64,000 nt of DNA, taken from positions 3,138,001 through 3,202,000 of the forward strand of contig NC_011772.1 of NCBI RefSeq assembly GCF_000021305.1, written 5' to 3'. The notes below the pieces were generated by a model that was not told where the DNA came from, did no database searches, and saw only the letters and a program-made list of their open reading frames with translations. The position numbers were made by a program, and so were the translations under genes. Positions within the stretch are counted from its first letter, which is position 1. Each line of letters opens with the position of its first letter. Positions 55,307 to 64,000 of this stretch are shown here, one piece after another. Source of the stretch: Bacillus cereus G9842. Its GTDB lineage: Bacteria; Bacillota; Bacilli; Bacillales; Bacillaceae_G.

Positions 55307-55477
55307 TTAATGCATTTTTACCCTTAAAATAATATAATCAACGGGTGGATTATTATTTACATCCTCAAAACTGGTTCTAATTTTAAAGTCAAATTCATTT
55401 GTTATATTTTTCAATGAATAAAGGTTTGTTCCATCTACACTTGTACGGAGCAATATATCCGAAAACGTAAAACGCAT
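55307..55477 (-). pseudogene. C-terminal gene fragment, function unknown
   Basis: 56-codon leftward frame ending SFEDVNNNPPVDYIILRVKM and His-stop, followed by a proper terminator. There is no ribosome binding site at its ATG (55477). The coding-like composition and terminator indicate the 3' end of a lost gene. Confidence 0.45.
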
Positions 55478-55666
55478 GAAGAATATGTTGAGGAACTATT
55501 AGAAAACGCGGGTATGATATGCCGCAGAGGTTTTAGAAGTTCATGGCGATAATATCGAAGTTATAGGAACATACAAAGGCGCTAGAAATACCACAGAACA
55601 CAAATGTAACTCATGTAAAAATATACGGGAGGCAGCACCAACAAATATTTTAAAAGGAAAGGGAGA
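55451..55666 (+). pseudogene. Relic of a treble-clef zinc-finger (DUF723-like) protein
   Basis: Frame 1 reads YIRKRKTHEEYVEELLENAG, then a shift, and the next frame reads NIEVIGTYKGARNTTEHKCN followed by SCKNIREAAPTNILKGKGEKH. This is one unit of the K-T-H-x-x-Y-V-E-E-L ... I-x-V-I-G-x-Y ... H-x-C-x-x-C ... P-x-x-I-L-K-G-x-G-C-P-x-C repeat seen in phage and homing-endonuclease-associated proteins. The last Cys pair is missing and the unit is frameshifted. Confidence 0.6.
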
Positions 55667-55674
55667 GAAACATT

Positions 55675-56292
55675 ATGTCAAAGTTATTACGTGAATTATC
55701 TAAACCGGATAGTGAGGCCCTGCGTTCCGAAGCACTAGAACAGTTAAAAGTTACTTCAGGTAAAATTGTTGCTTGTGATCCTCTTATTTTTAATAAAAAT
55801 CACTTCGAACAAACAATTCAGCCAGGTACATATTCAATTGTTGCTTGGTGGCATAAGGAAGATGGAGTCATTGCTGGTGCTGAATTGAAATTGTCGGAGT
55901 CAAAAGCGGTAGGATGGAAGATGGCAACAAAACCAGAACAAAATGTAAGTGAACTGGAAGACGGATATATTTTTGGTTACCCGGTTGATACAGGCTTAGG
56001 GTGCTTTGCAGATGTTGAAGCAATTGATAAGTTAGAAGAAATAGAAGATAGGTTACAACAAGAACTAGGAGAAGAATTTACTAGTTTGTATGATGATCTT
56101 ATAGATGACATACTAACAGAACATGATGAAGATTGGGGAAATTGCGTGGTTTGTGAGGAAACAGGAAGTAATATCATTATATTCCGTTCAGGTTATGGAG
56201 ATGGATTTTATCCTTCCTATTGGGGAATCGATGAAGCAGGAAAAATCGTTTCACTTGTTACTGATTTTCAAGTGCTACATGAGGAAAATTGA
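55675..56292 (+). CDS. DUF4241 family protein, putative immunity protein
   Basis: 205 residues. KIVACDPLIFNKNHFEQTIQ, the central FGYPVDTGLGCFADVEAIDK, and the closing NIIIFRSGYGDGFYPSYWGI then LVTDFQVLHEE match DUF4241. GGGAGAG precedes the ATG. It is one of the few rightward genes in the island. DUF4241 proteins often lie in immunity loci; biochemical role unknown. Confidence 0.8.
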   Translation: MSKLLRELSKPDSEALRSEALEQLKVTSGKIVACDPLIFNKNHFEQTIQPGTYSIVAWWHKEDGVIAGAELKLSESKAVGWKMATKPEQNVSELEDGYIFGYPVDTGLGCFADVEAIDKLEEIEDRLQQELGEEFTSLYDDLIDDILTEHDEDWGNCVVCEETGSNIIIFRSGYGDGFYPSYWGIDEAGKIVSLVTDFQVLHEEN

Positions 56293-56512
56293 GGACAATA
56301 TCAATAATGATATAAGAATCAATATTTTTTCTTTTACAGCGTCAAATATTCCTCGTCTAATATTTGTATATAACTCGTAGAATAATCTCCTTATATACTA
56401 CTGGTTCTAATAAATAGGGTTATATTCTTAAGTGAATATAACCCGTCATTAATTCTCGTTGTTTATTAACAGTTTTTTATTTAAATAATTTATTAACTCT
56501 ACTGATGTAGAG
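56293..56512. other. Intergenic region without a supported gene
   Basis: An AT-rich inverted pair GGGTTATATTC / GAATATAACCC near 56417-56443 could be a terminator for the DUF4241 gene. Nothing coding seen. Confidence 0.4.
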
Positions 56513-56749
56513 TTAATAATGCACTGTTTTATCACGATACAGGTGAACTTCAGATACTCTACGCTCCGAAATTACTTTTTCTATGATTTCCTGGCGATTA
56601 TATTCTACCTGCATCGTTTCACAGTTTCCCCAATGAGTAGGAGCGGATTTTTCGTTTGACTCAAATACATCTAGAAGACGATTTAATATCTCTTCTTCGT
56701 TAAATGCTACAGTCGGATACATTGCGATTGTAAAATAATTCGGTTTCAT
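56513..56749 (-). CDS. Hypothetical 78-residue protein, probably an N-terminal fragment
   Basis: A very strong GGGGGG site precedes MKPNYFTIAMYPTVAFNEEE, then VFESNEKSAPTHWGNCETMQ and RQEIIEKVISERRVSEVHLY. The domain begins like a longer immunity-type protein, and the frame ends abruptly in RDKTVHY. I suspect a truncated member of a larger immunity family, not identified. Confidence 0.45.
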   Translation of the reverse strand: MKPNYFTIAMYPTVAFNEEEILNRLLDVFESNEKSAPTHWGNCETMQVEYNRQEIIEKVISERRVSEVHLYRDKTVHY

Positions 56750-56831
56750 TTTAATCCCCCCTTTTTATTAGAAACGAGGTTATGTAACTATTTTCATTTA
56801 TCACTGCCAGATAAGTTTGAATCCTTTCCAC

Positions 56832-56880
56832 TATTAATCATGTAACTTATTTAAAAACTCCGTAAAATTATTAGCAATAT
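56832..56880 (-). repeat. 49-bp exact copy of the 3' end of the SUKH gene at 52811
   Basis: Identical over 49 bases to 52809-52857, encoding the tail NIANNFTEFLNKLHD-stop. The sequence beyond diverges, so only the last 15 codons and stop of a SUKH gene were left here, or copied here. Confidence 0.85.
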
Positions 56881-56985
56881 AGCTTTCATACATCCTCCCT
56901 CAAAAAAATCCCCACGCTTATGTGAAAATAATCTTTCAACACAAATATGAGGACTTCCTTATTTCATTACTATACTTTACACATT

Positions 56986-57318
56986 TTATTCGCTAGAATC
57001 TTCTTCTTTCAATTTATATACTCTATCTCTTTTCTCATCACTTTTGACAAAAATAAGCTTTTCTTCTTTAACAAAACCTTCTAATAGTAAGCATACTTGC
57101 CCATATGCTTTAGGCTTATCCGTTGTGAATCTTTCATCTGATATTTTACCAGCTCGTATTAATTGCTCGCATAACTCAAGTGCACTTATTTCTTCAGAAT
57201 TAATTAACTCTAAAATAGCCTTTTGTAAGGGCGATAAAGGTACGGGAATCTCAGCTACCTCCAACTTTTCTCGTTTGTTTTCTTCTTCAAATAAATCTTC
57301 GAATGAAATTTGATTCAT
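56986..57318 (-). CDS. Small winged-helix-like protein (DUF3895-like)
   Basis: 110 residues, highly charged. A region LQKAILELINSEEISALELC followed by EQLIRAGK and GQVCLLLEGFVKEEKLIFVK has the layout of a winged helix, similar to DUF3895 of Bacillus plasmids and phages. GAAAGGA precedes the ATG. Function unknown; DNA binding is possible. Confidence 0.55.
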   Translation of the reverse strand: MNQISFEDLFEEENKREKLEVAEIPVPLSPLQKAILELINSEEISALELCEQLIRAGKISDERFTTDKPKAYGQVCLLLEGFVKEEKLIFVKSDEKRDRVYKLKEEDSSE

Positions 57319-58404
<1,086 letters not shown>

Positions 58405-58505
58405 ACCTTTTGCTAATGTATTTTCAATTATATAATACTAATAATTTATGTTAGCCTGAATTCATAAAAAATAATTTCTAAAAATTTATAGCATGTCTAT
58501 CTAAT

Positions 58506-58687
58506 AAAAAAGCACTCGTTGCCTTTCGGAGACAATCAAGTGCTTTAAGTTCATGTATTTTTAAATAGCATAAATCTGTAAGTTTTTTAGTAACAGTACG
58601 ACACCTTTTATATGTCATGACAACTACTACATTAAAACTTACGAGTTTCTATCAGTTCGTTAGTTTAATATGCATTCCATGTGTTTT
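58506..58687. repeat. Intergenic module X, copy 1 (terminator plus large palindrome)
   Basis: Nearly identical to 60006-60187 over about 180 bases. It holds a terminator hairpin for leftward transcripts (AAAGCACT...AGTGCTTT, 58509-58546) and an imperfect palindrome of about 66 bases with arms GTAAGTTTT / AAAACTTAC (58578-58644). Its right end codes, leftward, the short tail HMECILN-stop. It separates the SUKH gene of cassette D from cassette A. Confidence 0.8.
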
Positions 58688-58905
58688 GAAGTATGCACTT
58701 TTTAATAGCCTACTTTTTTTCCACTGCAAATACACTTTATTTTCTATTCATCTACATATATGATTGTTATCTTTAACCAAGTACCACATTTTTTAGCATT
58801 CTCATGTATAAAGTATAGTTTTAGCATTTATAAAGTTACTGTAACCCATTTCGTATATTTGCTTAATATCTTAAATTATTAATTACAACATACAAAAGCT
58901 GGTAA

Positions 58906-59346
58906 TTAAGGATTCTTCAATCCATTAATAAAATCCTTAAAGCTATCAGCTATTTTATACGTATTTTCTTCTTCACTAGACTGTGGAAAATAAAAAGAGT
59001 GATCCCAATAATATACACCATGGTTTTCAGTATCTGTAATAAGTACAATTAACCCTGAATTCGGATCATCTCCTATGATTAAACTGGTCGGTAACATATC
59101 TTCTTCAAACTCTTCATAGCATTCACTTAAATCAAAAGTTTTTGTTACACCTATACCATACAAAACATCTAAAGGGATTTCCTGATTTAATTCTTTAACA
59201 AAAAATTTACTATACCTAACTTTCGAAGTCCCTCCGTTATATTCACTTAAAAATTTTTTATAATCTTCCGGAAGTAAAAATCCTAAAAACTCTTCTAATT
59301 CTTCAATTGATTCTTCAGTTGCTTTACCAAAAGCATTTAAATTCAT
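58906..59346 (-). CDS. SMI1/KNR4 (SUKH) immunity protein of cassette D
   Basis: 146 residues. EESIEELEEFLGFLLPEDYK then KFLSEYNGGTSKVRYSKFFV is the classical SUKH start; SLIIGDDPNSGLIVLITDTE and GVYYWDHSFYFPQSSEEENT follow, and it closes with the helix DSFKDFINGL. AGGAG precedes the ATG, 16 bases after the toxin stop. It should neutralise the WHH-type nuclease encoded directly upstream. Unlike several other SUKH genes in the island it is intact. Confidence 0.85.
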   Translation of the reverse strand: MNLNAFGKATEESIEELEEFLGFLLPEDYKKFLSEYNGGTSKVRYSKFFVKELNQEIPLDVLYGIGVTKTFDLSECYEEFEEDMLPTSLIIGDDPNSGLIVLITDTENHGVYYWDHSFYFPQSSEEENTYKIADSFKDFINGLKNP

Positions 59347-59361
59347 TTATTTCACTCCTAT

Positions 59362-59984
59362 TTAATCTTTTAACTTCTTAGCTAATGACATTCCACCCAT
59401 ATGTCGAAATCTTCTGTGTATCTCTTTACTAACTTCTTGCATTGTTGTTAAATCTTGATGATGGTGCCATGTGTTTTCATCTAATTTTGGTCCATTTGGA
59501 GCTAATTCATCAGCTTTAGCAAAATCAATGTCATATCTATTAAATTCACCTATCGGAACTTCTTGTCTTACCAACCCAGCAGATTTAAAGTTGGGAAAAC
59601 CTCCAGGATAAGAAACTCGATTTGGAGGAATCTCCCAATCAATATAAGTCCATATTCCTTCCTCACTAATTTCGATTTTCCCACCTTTTTTCTGCCATTT
59701 TTCAGGATTTCTAGAATATAAGGGTTTAGTAGATAATTGTTCCTCTGTAAATTTCACTATTTCTGGATTTTTACCCGTACCCTTAGCAAGTTGATAAGCG
59801 TCATAGCTGCCGTACTTGCCTTTGAAAACTTTCCAGCTACTTCTCCAACAGTTGAAGATTCTATATAAGGAAGCTTCATTCCTATTCCAGTATCCACCGT
59901 CCTAACTGCTACTGGAATAGGAGTATTTTTCATAGCATCTAGTGTATTCTTTAAAGTGTTATTTTCCTTAAGCGATTGTACCAC
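59362..59984 (-). pseudogene. Orphan toxin cassette D: WHH-type HNH nuclease tip, frameshifted adaptor
   Basis: The 5' part (GTG at 59984, QSLKENNTLKNTLDAMKNTP ... YIESSTVGEVAGK) is a pre-toxin segment. Near 59824-59835 the frame must shift by one base to continue VFKGKYGSYDAYQLAKGTGK, the junction, and then the nuclease tip FTEEQLSTKPLYSRNPEKWQ, EIPPNRVSYPGGFPNF, WHHHQDLTTMQEVSKEIHRR and FRHMGGMS. The last pattern is that of WHH/LHH-type HNH-Endo VII DNases. An intact tip may be expressed only if recombined into a full-length toxin gene. Confidence 0.75.
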
Positions 59985-60005
59985 ATTATTTCTACGCTAA
60001 AACGC

Positions 60006-60187
60006 AAAAAAGCACTCGTTGCCTTTAATTGACAATCAAGTGCTTTAAGTTCATATGTTTTTAAGTAGCATAAATTTGTAAGTTTTGTAGTAACAGTATG
60101 ACACCTTTTATATGTGGTAACAACTACTACGTTAAAACTTACGAGTTTGTACAAGTTCGTTAGTTTAATATATATTCCATGTGTTTA
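60006..60187. repeat. Intergenic module X, copy 2
   Basis: Counterpart of 58506-58687, with the same terminator hairpin (60006-60046), palindrome and short coding tail (HMEYILN-stop). In the palindrome region base changes on one arm are partly matched on the other (for example GTGGTAACAAC in place of GTCATGACAAC). Confidence 0.8.
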
Positions 60188-60391
60188 TATTCAGCACCCA
60201 GTAAAATGTCATCTCGCCAAAGCTCGTACTTCTTTTTCTTTTCTATCATTGTACATAGTACTCCATGATGGTACAACCATCATGGAGTTTACTCTTCAAA
60301 ATAGCCATTTCTTTTTCTACCCACTTCTCATATATGCTTATGCATGTTTACGTTAAACCACTATAAACTTTTATCATATATGGTATTGCAC
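60188..60391. other. Region between module X and the YezG gene of cassette B
   Basis: Holds a strong hairpin (60260-60288). A leftward frame KKKYELWRDDILLGAEYKHM joins the short coding tail of module X, suggesting a gene relic. Confidence 0.45.
60260..60288. terminator. Terminator after the cassette B immunity gene
   Basis: ACTCCATGATGGT / ACCATCATGGAGT, perfect 13-bp arms with a three-base loop. Confidence 0.75.
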
Positions 60392-60874
60392 TCAATTTTT
60401 TGTATCTTCAAGATTTTTAAGATGCTTTTCTAAGTATTTTTTCCCTGAATTACTTTTAGGCATAAGACCAAGATGTTCATATTCCCAAATAATCATTCTC
60501 TCGTGGGAATTTTCATCTGAAAGGTCATCATAATTAAAGTCAATATTAAACTTTCCTGTATTATCAAAAATCATAGTGAAATTTGTCCAAGCTTCTTGAT
60601 CATTATCAATAAACTCTTTCTTCCTTCTCTTAATACAATCTAACAAACGATGCCACTTCTTAAAATATTCTTCTTCTGGGACATTAAAGAGTTCAAAAAT
60701 ACTATGACTGTAAATAGGAGTACTATTCTCTTCAGGGTAGTAATAAAAATATGATTCTTGAGCACCTTCCCCAACCTCACCATACAGGTAAACCTTAAAC
60801 CACTTCTCTGGAATTGTATCAATTACAACCTCTGCTATTTCATTGTATAACTTGCTTAATTTTTCATCATTCAT
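60392..60874 (-). CDS. YezG-like (DUF600) immunity protein of cassette B
   Basis: 160 residues. MNDEKLSKLYNEIAEVVIDT, IPEKWFKVYLYGEVGEGAQE, NFTMIFDNTGKFNIDFNYDD and MIIWEYEHLGLMP give the YezG plan. Its ATG overlaps the toxin gene end (ATGAATGA, eight bases) with AGGAGG inside the toxin's last codons, so it is translationally coupled to the nuclease tip. It should bind and block the Endonuclease_NS_2 tip of cassette B. Confidence 0.88.
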   Translation of the reverse strand: MNDEKLSKLYNEIAEVVIDTIPEKWFKVYLYGEVGEGAQESYFYYYPEENSTPIYSHSIFELFNVPEEEYFKKWHRLLDCIKRRKKEFIDNDQEAWTNFTMIFDNTGKFNIDFNYDDLSDENSHERMIIWEYEHLGLMPKSNSGKKYLEKHLKNLEDTKN

Positions 60875-61541
60875 CTAATTTTCCTCCTGGTACATTATCA
60901 AAATTCTTTAATCTCCATCTATCTTCATCACCAATTTTATATCTAATAACAAAACTGTCTGGACGTTTTGAATTCCCGCTATAATTCGGCGTTATTTTCA
61001 CCCTAACTTTATCACCATCATTAAGAGCATTAGCCCATTCATTCTCTAGTTTTTTCCATTCTCCTCTGTTTAAGTTACTATTCATTGGAACTAAATTATC
61101 CATATTACCAGAGCCTTTAAATATAGTTGCAATTAAATGTCCGCCGTCATCATCATCCAAACGGTCATTCCCACCTACCACTCTCTGAGCGTAGTTATTC
61201 CGCTTACCATCACCTAATTGAAGGCTACCCTCGCAACTTGCAACACGCCCTTGACTATCTGTTGTATATGTATATCCTTCTTTACTTGTATACTCAACAT
61301 TTGGCTTTAATATCTTTTTACGTTTTTCCCTAGCATATTGTTCTCCATAGTTTACTTTTACAGGTCCTTCACCCGTACCCTTAACCCCACCACTCTCCAA
61401 ATTCGAGATCCTACTCTGAATACTCGCCTTTGAGGCATCATGGGCTTCTTGGAATTTTCCGCTATAGTTCGTTCCAGATCTAACGACACTTCCATCTGGC
61501 ATTATTTCTACACCTTTAGCGAATGGGGTTACGGAGTCCAC
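60867..61541 (-). CDS. Orphan toxin cassette B: adaptor plus DNA/RNA non-specific endonuclease tip
   Basis: 224 residues in one open frame. Residues 1-52 are the shared adaptor (DSVTPFAKGVEIMPDGSVVR ... SNLESGG), then the junction VKGTGEG. The tip is of Endonuclease_NS_2 type: PNVEYTSKEGYTYTTDSQGR, the catalytic region DDDDGGHLIATIF, NLVPMNSNLNRGEWKKLENE and VRVKITPNYSGNSKRPDSFV. It is the same tip class as B. subtilis YeeF. The secretion domain is missing, and the GTG start has no proper ribosome spacing, so the gene is likely silent unless recombined. Coupled to its YezG partner. Confidence 0.82.
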   Translation of the reverse strand: MDSVTPFAKGVEIMPDGSVVRSGTNYSGKFQEAHDASKASIQSRISNLESGGVKGTGEGPVKVNYGEQYAREKRKKILKPNVEYTSKEGYTYTTDSQGRVASCEGSLQLGDGKRNNYAQRVVGGNDRLDDDDGGHLIATIFKGSGNMDNLVPMNSNLNRGEWKKLENEWANALNDGDKVRVKITPNYSGNSKRPDSFVIRYKIGDEDRWRLKNFDNVPGGKLDE

Positions 61542-61660
61542 ACCTTTTGCTAGTTTAATTTCAATTATATAATACTTGTAATTTTTGTTAGCCTGAATTC
61601 ACAAAAAATAATTTCTAAAAATTTACAGCATGTTTATCTATTAAAAAAGCACTCGTTGCC
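61367..61660 (-). repeat. Adaptor-plus-leader repeat, copy in cassette B
   Basis: See 58230-58524. Same order: junction, adaptor, leader with GAATTCAGGCTAAC equivalent, hairpin. Confidence 0.85.
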
Positions 61661-61683
61661 TCAAGTAGACAATAAAGTGCTTT
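61643..61683 (-). terminator. Terminator after the cassette C immunity gene
   Basis: AAAGCACT / AGTGCTTT hairpin, third relative of those in module X; the rest of module X is absent here. Confidence 0.75.
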
Positions 61684-61817
61684 AACTTCATATGTTCTAT
61701 AAGTAACATTAATCCGTCACTATTCTTCTTTCAATAGTCCAACTAAAGCTAGTTAATTTGGATATTTTACATATTTACTCGCTAATAATACATTCCTTAA
61801 TTTAACAAAAAAATATT

Positions 61818-62309
61818 TTAAGATTTATTTTGCTCTTCATATTCTTTCATCTCTTCGAATTTTCTTCGCTCATTTTCATTACTAGGTTTCTTCCCTAAAT
61901 ATTTATATTCAAAATAATCCACTCGGTCATTCGGTCCAAAAGTAGATTGATACCATTTAGTATACCCATAATGAATTTTTACTTTCCCCTCAGATGTCAC
62001 AATCATATCAAAAGAATACCAAGGTTCCTGATTATTTTTTATAAATATTTCCTGTAACTCTACACTTAAATGAAATAATTCATCATATGTCTTATCATAT
62101 TCTTTTTCACTCACATTAAATACATCTGGTATATCATGGGAATATATATATTCATCCGATCTATCTGGGGTATTGAAAAAGAATAATACCCCACCCTCTT
62201 GGTTATAAATCTCTGCATTAAAATAAAAGATATCCCATTCTACGGGAATTGTATCATTTATTTTTTGCGCTATATTTTGATAGATTTTATTTAATTCTAA
62301 TTCGAACAC
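61818..62309 (-). CDS. YezG-like (DUF600) immunity protein of cassette C
   Basis: 163 residues from a GTG at 62309; AGGAGG lies in the last codons of the toxin gene. FELELNKIYQNIAQKINDTI, PVEWDIFYFNAEIYNQEGGV, YSFDMIVTSEGKVKIHYGY and EYKYLGKKPSNENERR follow the YezG plan. It is clearly diverged from the cassette B copy, as expected for specific recognition of a different nuclease tip. Confidence 0.86.
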   Translation of the reverse strand: MFELELNKIYQNIAQKINDTIPVEWDIFYFNAEIYNQEGGVLFFFNTPDRSDEYIYSHDIPDVFNVSEKEYDKTYDELFHLSVELQEIFIKNNQEPWYSFDMIVTSEGKVKIHYGYTKWYQSTFGPNDRVDYFEYKYLGKKPSNENERRKFEEMKEYEEQNKS

Positions 62310-62316
62310 TTTTACA

Positions 62317-62849
62317 TCAACCTCCTGTTTTATTAAGTATTTCACGTATTACCTTACGTTGGCCTTCAATTTGGTATTTTATTTTAAATGAGTTTGGTCT
62401 TAGCGATGAACCTAAGTATACTGGTTCAATTTTTACTGATACTTTTTTAGGAGGCTTCCCACCTAATGCATTAGCCCATTCTTTCTCCATATTATACCAT
62501 TCTCCACCCGAACGATTAATTTGTTTATTTTGAGCGATTAAATTATCAATATCACCGGATCCATGGAATTGCGTCCCTATCAAGTGCCCACCATCATCAT
62601 CAGGCAATCTATCTTCTCTTCCTGCAGCCACTTGCATTCCTGTGTTTCGTTTTCCTTTTTGAAGTATTAATCCTTCCGCCTCAACATCTACTATTCTACC
62701 AAGCTCATCTGTTGTATATTTATAACCATCCTCAGTGATATAACGTACGTTTGGCGCAAGTTCTTTCCTTCCATTTTTTCCTTTAACAATGTGCTTCCCA
62801 AGATCTTTCTCTTTTATTTCAGTTATCTTAGGAGTCTCACCCGTACCCT
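62317..62849 (-). pseudogene. Toxin cassette C: endonuclease tip cut by an IS110-family element
   Basis: An open frame of about 177 codons without its own start: GTGETPKITEIKEKDLGKHI, ELAPNVRYITEDGYKYTTDE, then the catalytic region LPDDDGGHLIGTQFHGSGDI, NLIAQNKQINRSGGEWYNME and VSVKIEPVYLGSSLRPNSFK. It is the same Endonuclease_NS_2 class as cassette B. The frame is cut at the junction Gly-Thr-Gly codons, where insertion sequence begins. The adaptor and any upstream toxin lie beyond the element, outside the window. Confidence 0.8.
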
Positions 62850-64000
62850 ATGTTGTAATCTTAAACCCTCACAATAAAAAAGCAAACCATGTAAAACCTT
62901 ATTAAACTACTTCTTTTTCTTCCACTACCGGCAATTCATAAGCTGTTTTATATTTCATCATGCCATATACAATGTTTACAAGCCTTCTCATAATACATAC
63001 CAATGCTTGTCCTTTTGTTTTTCCTTCTTTAAGCTTCTTTTGATAGTACGCATGAAACACTGGATTTCGTGGCATCTTACTCCCTTTTGCTACTTGCACT
63101 TGCTGTACTGCTAAATTATAAAATAAAGCGTGTAGCGCCCTGTTTCCTTGTTTGCTTTTGTGTGTCTTACCTTTCCCACCAGAACCAAAGTAAACAGGTG
63201 CAATCCCCGCAAATCGTGCTAATTTATTGGCATTTGAAAATCGCCTTACATCCCCAATTTCTGCAATTAATGCCGATGCCGTCACAAGTTCTATTCCCGG
63301 CATCGTCTCTAATTGATAATCTAGTAGTTTTACTAGCTGGTTTAATTCTCTTTCGATGTATTTCATTTCCTTCTTTTTAAACTCAATGTCCCTTACAATA
63401 CTTCTTACTAAAAAATCTCGCGTTTCCTGATACTCTTTCATTGTTTGTCCATCTTCTTTTACAAGTTTTAATATTTCGCTTGCTTTCTTTACTGAACATG
63501 TATTGTTGCTAACATCTAATAAAAAAGCTGTTAATTGCTTTATATTAGCCCCCTCTAAACAAGAGGGTGACGGATATTGCTGCCAAAATGCTAATGCTGT
63601 TTTTCCATCTAACTCTGAGAAAAACTTTTTATAGCTTGGATAATGATGGTTTAATTGAATATGTAGTTGGTTCTTTAATGCACTTTGTGCTTTTACTAAT
63701 GCATTCCTTCTTGAAACTAGTTGTTGTATCGACCAAAATAAATCGTTTGGCTTTGCATCTGGTAATTGATTTAACTTATTTATTAGTATACGGGCTACGC
63801 ATTCCGCATCCCAACTATCATTTTTTTGTATCATCACTTGGCTCTTTCGTTCTAAAAATGATAAAGCTGGATTTACTTCTTTCACTACTTGTTCATGATC
63901 TACTAAATATTTCGCTAATGCTCTTCCATAACCGCCAACATCCTCTAAACCAAATACAACTGATAAACCATCACTCACATATGTCTCTACTTCTAATAAA
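62850..64000 (-). mobile_element. IS110-family insertion sequence, partial (right part outside window)
   Basis: The left boundary is placed near 62849/62850 because the toxin sequence AGGGTACGGGT resumes there, in the same form as in cassettes B and D. There is no inverted repeat visible, as usual for the IS110 group. Only about 50 non-coding bases lie between the transposase stop and this end, so a guide (bridge) RNA would be on the upstream side, outside the window. Confidence 0.78.
62902..64000 (-). CDS. IS110-family transposase (N-terminus cut by window)
   Basis: An open frame of 365 codons to the window edge; the GTG at 63978 is internal, because the frame continues LLEVETY upstream. 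VFGLEDVGGYGRALAKYLVD holds one acidic residue of the DEDD RuvC-like domain; LDYQLETMPGIELVTASALI then DVRRFSNANKLARFAGIAPV and GKTHKSKQGNRALHALFYNL form the C-terminal transposase domain with its conserved Ser-type region. About 40-60 N-terminal residues, including the first Asp, lie outside. Confidence 0.9.
   Translation of the reverse strand, partial: LLEVETYVSDGLSVVFGLEDVGGYGRALAKYLVDHEQVVKEVNPALSFLERKSQVMIQKNDSWDAECVARILINKLNQLPDAKPNDLFWSIQQLVSRRNALVKAQSALKNQLHIQLNHHYPSYKKFFSELDGKTALAFWQQYPSPSCLEGANIKQLTAFLLDVSNNTCSVKKASEILKLVKEDGQTMKEYQETRDFLVRSIVRDIEFKKKEMKYIERELNQLVKLLDYQLETMPGIELVTASALIAEIGDVRRFSNANKLARFAGIAPVYFGSGGKGKTHKSKQGNRALHALFYNLAVQQVQVAKGSKMPRNPVFHAYYQKKLKEGKTKGQALVCIMRRLVNIVYGMMKYKTAYELPVVEEKEVV

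Overview
The window is low-GC Firmicute DNA and reads as a chromosomal segment of the Bacillus cereus group. This rests on the gene set: a self-sufficient CYP102 fatty-acid hydroxylase, D-cysteine desulfhydrase, an HssRS/HrtAB haem-stress module, a PaiA/PaiB pair, serC-serA-DUF1015, an SLH-anchored amidase and strong AGGAGG-type ribosome binding sites. The species call is inference from gene content and protein recognition; no search was run.

Layout. 1-11 kb: the left edge cuts a CYP102 P450-reductase gene. Then come a relic of an HU gene, a DHA2 drug exporter, a Pro/Gly/Trp-rich repeat protein, a lipoprotein, dcyD, a secreted phosphoesterase and two DUF genes. 11-19 kb: a methyltransferase behind a promoter plus terminator hairpin, a P-loop kinase, a coiled-coil surface protein with an LPNAG sorting signal, and the complete haem system hrtBA plus hssRS with a direct-repeat HssR box. 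19-31 kb: a YczE-type membrane gene divergent from marR-paiA-paiB, a YitT protein, an MccF-like peptidase, serC-serA-DUF1015, a GH113-like glycosidase and a cupin whose start codon looks lost. 31-44 kb: an AraC regulator beside a Fur box and a siderophore-binding-protein relic, a penicillin-acylase family protein, a large HEAT/DUF4132 protein, a DnaD-like protein, the SLH amidase with a hairpin between ribosome binding site and start, and a tetR/MFS pair.

44-64 kb is an accessory island. From 46 to 57 kb almost every gene is a small immunity-type protein: Imm22, YezG/DUF600, DUF6985, SMI1/KNR4 (SUKH), SUKH-4, Imm47, DUF2262, DUF4241 and a SunI-like protein. Most read leftward, none of the immunity genes at 46-57 kb has a toxin beside it, and several are broken by frameshift, nonsense codon or truncation. 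From 57.9 to 62.85 kb lie four leftward orphan toxin-tip cassettes, three of them with an immunity gene: two Endonuclease_NS_2/YezG pairs, a WHH-type HNH nuclease/SUKH pair, and a truncated fourth tip. The tips share the pre-toxin adaptor or its terminal Gly-Thr-Gly junction, and repeated intergenic modules with terminators separate them. An IS110-family element enters the right-most cassette at that junction and runs off the right edge. The most likely reading is the downstream cassette and immunity reservoir of an LXG-type polymorphic toxin whose full-length gene would lie to the right, outside the window.

Dispersed repeats tie the region together: two copies of an element built of about 20-bp TATATC(A/G)(A/G)CG units, and two copies of a GGGCAGTAA...CCTCACTGAT element. 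No tRNA, rRNA or CRISPR array was seen.
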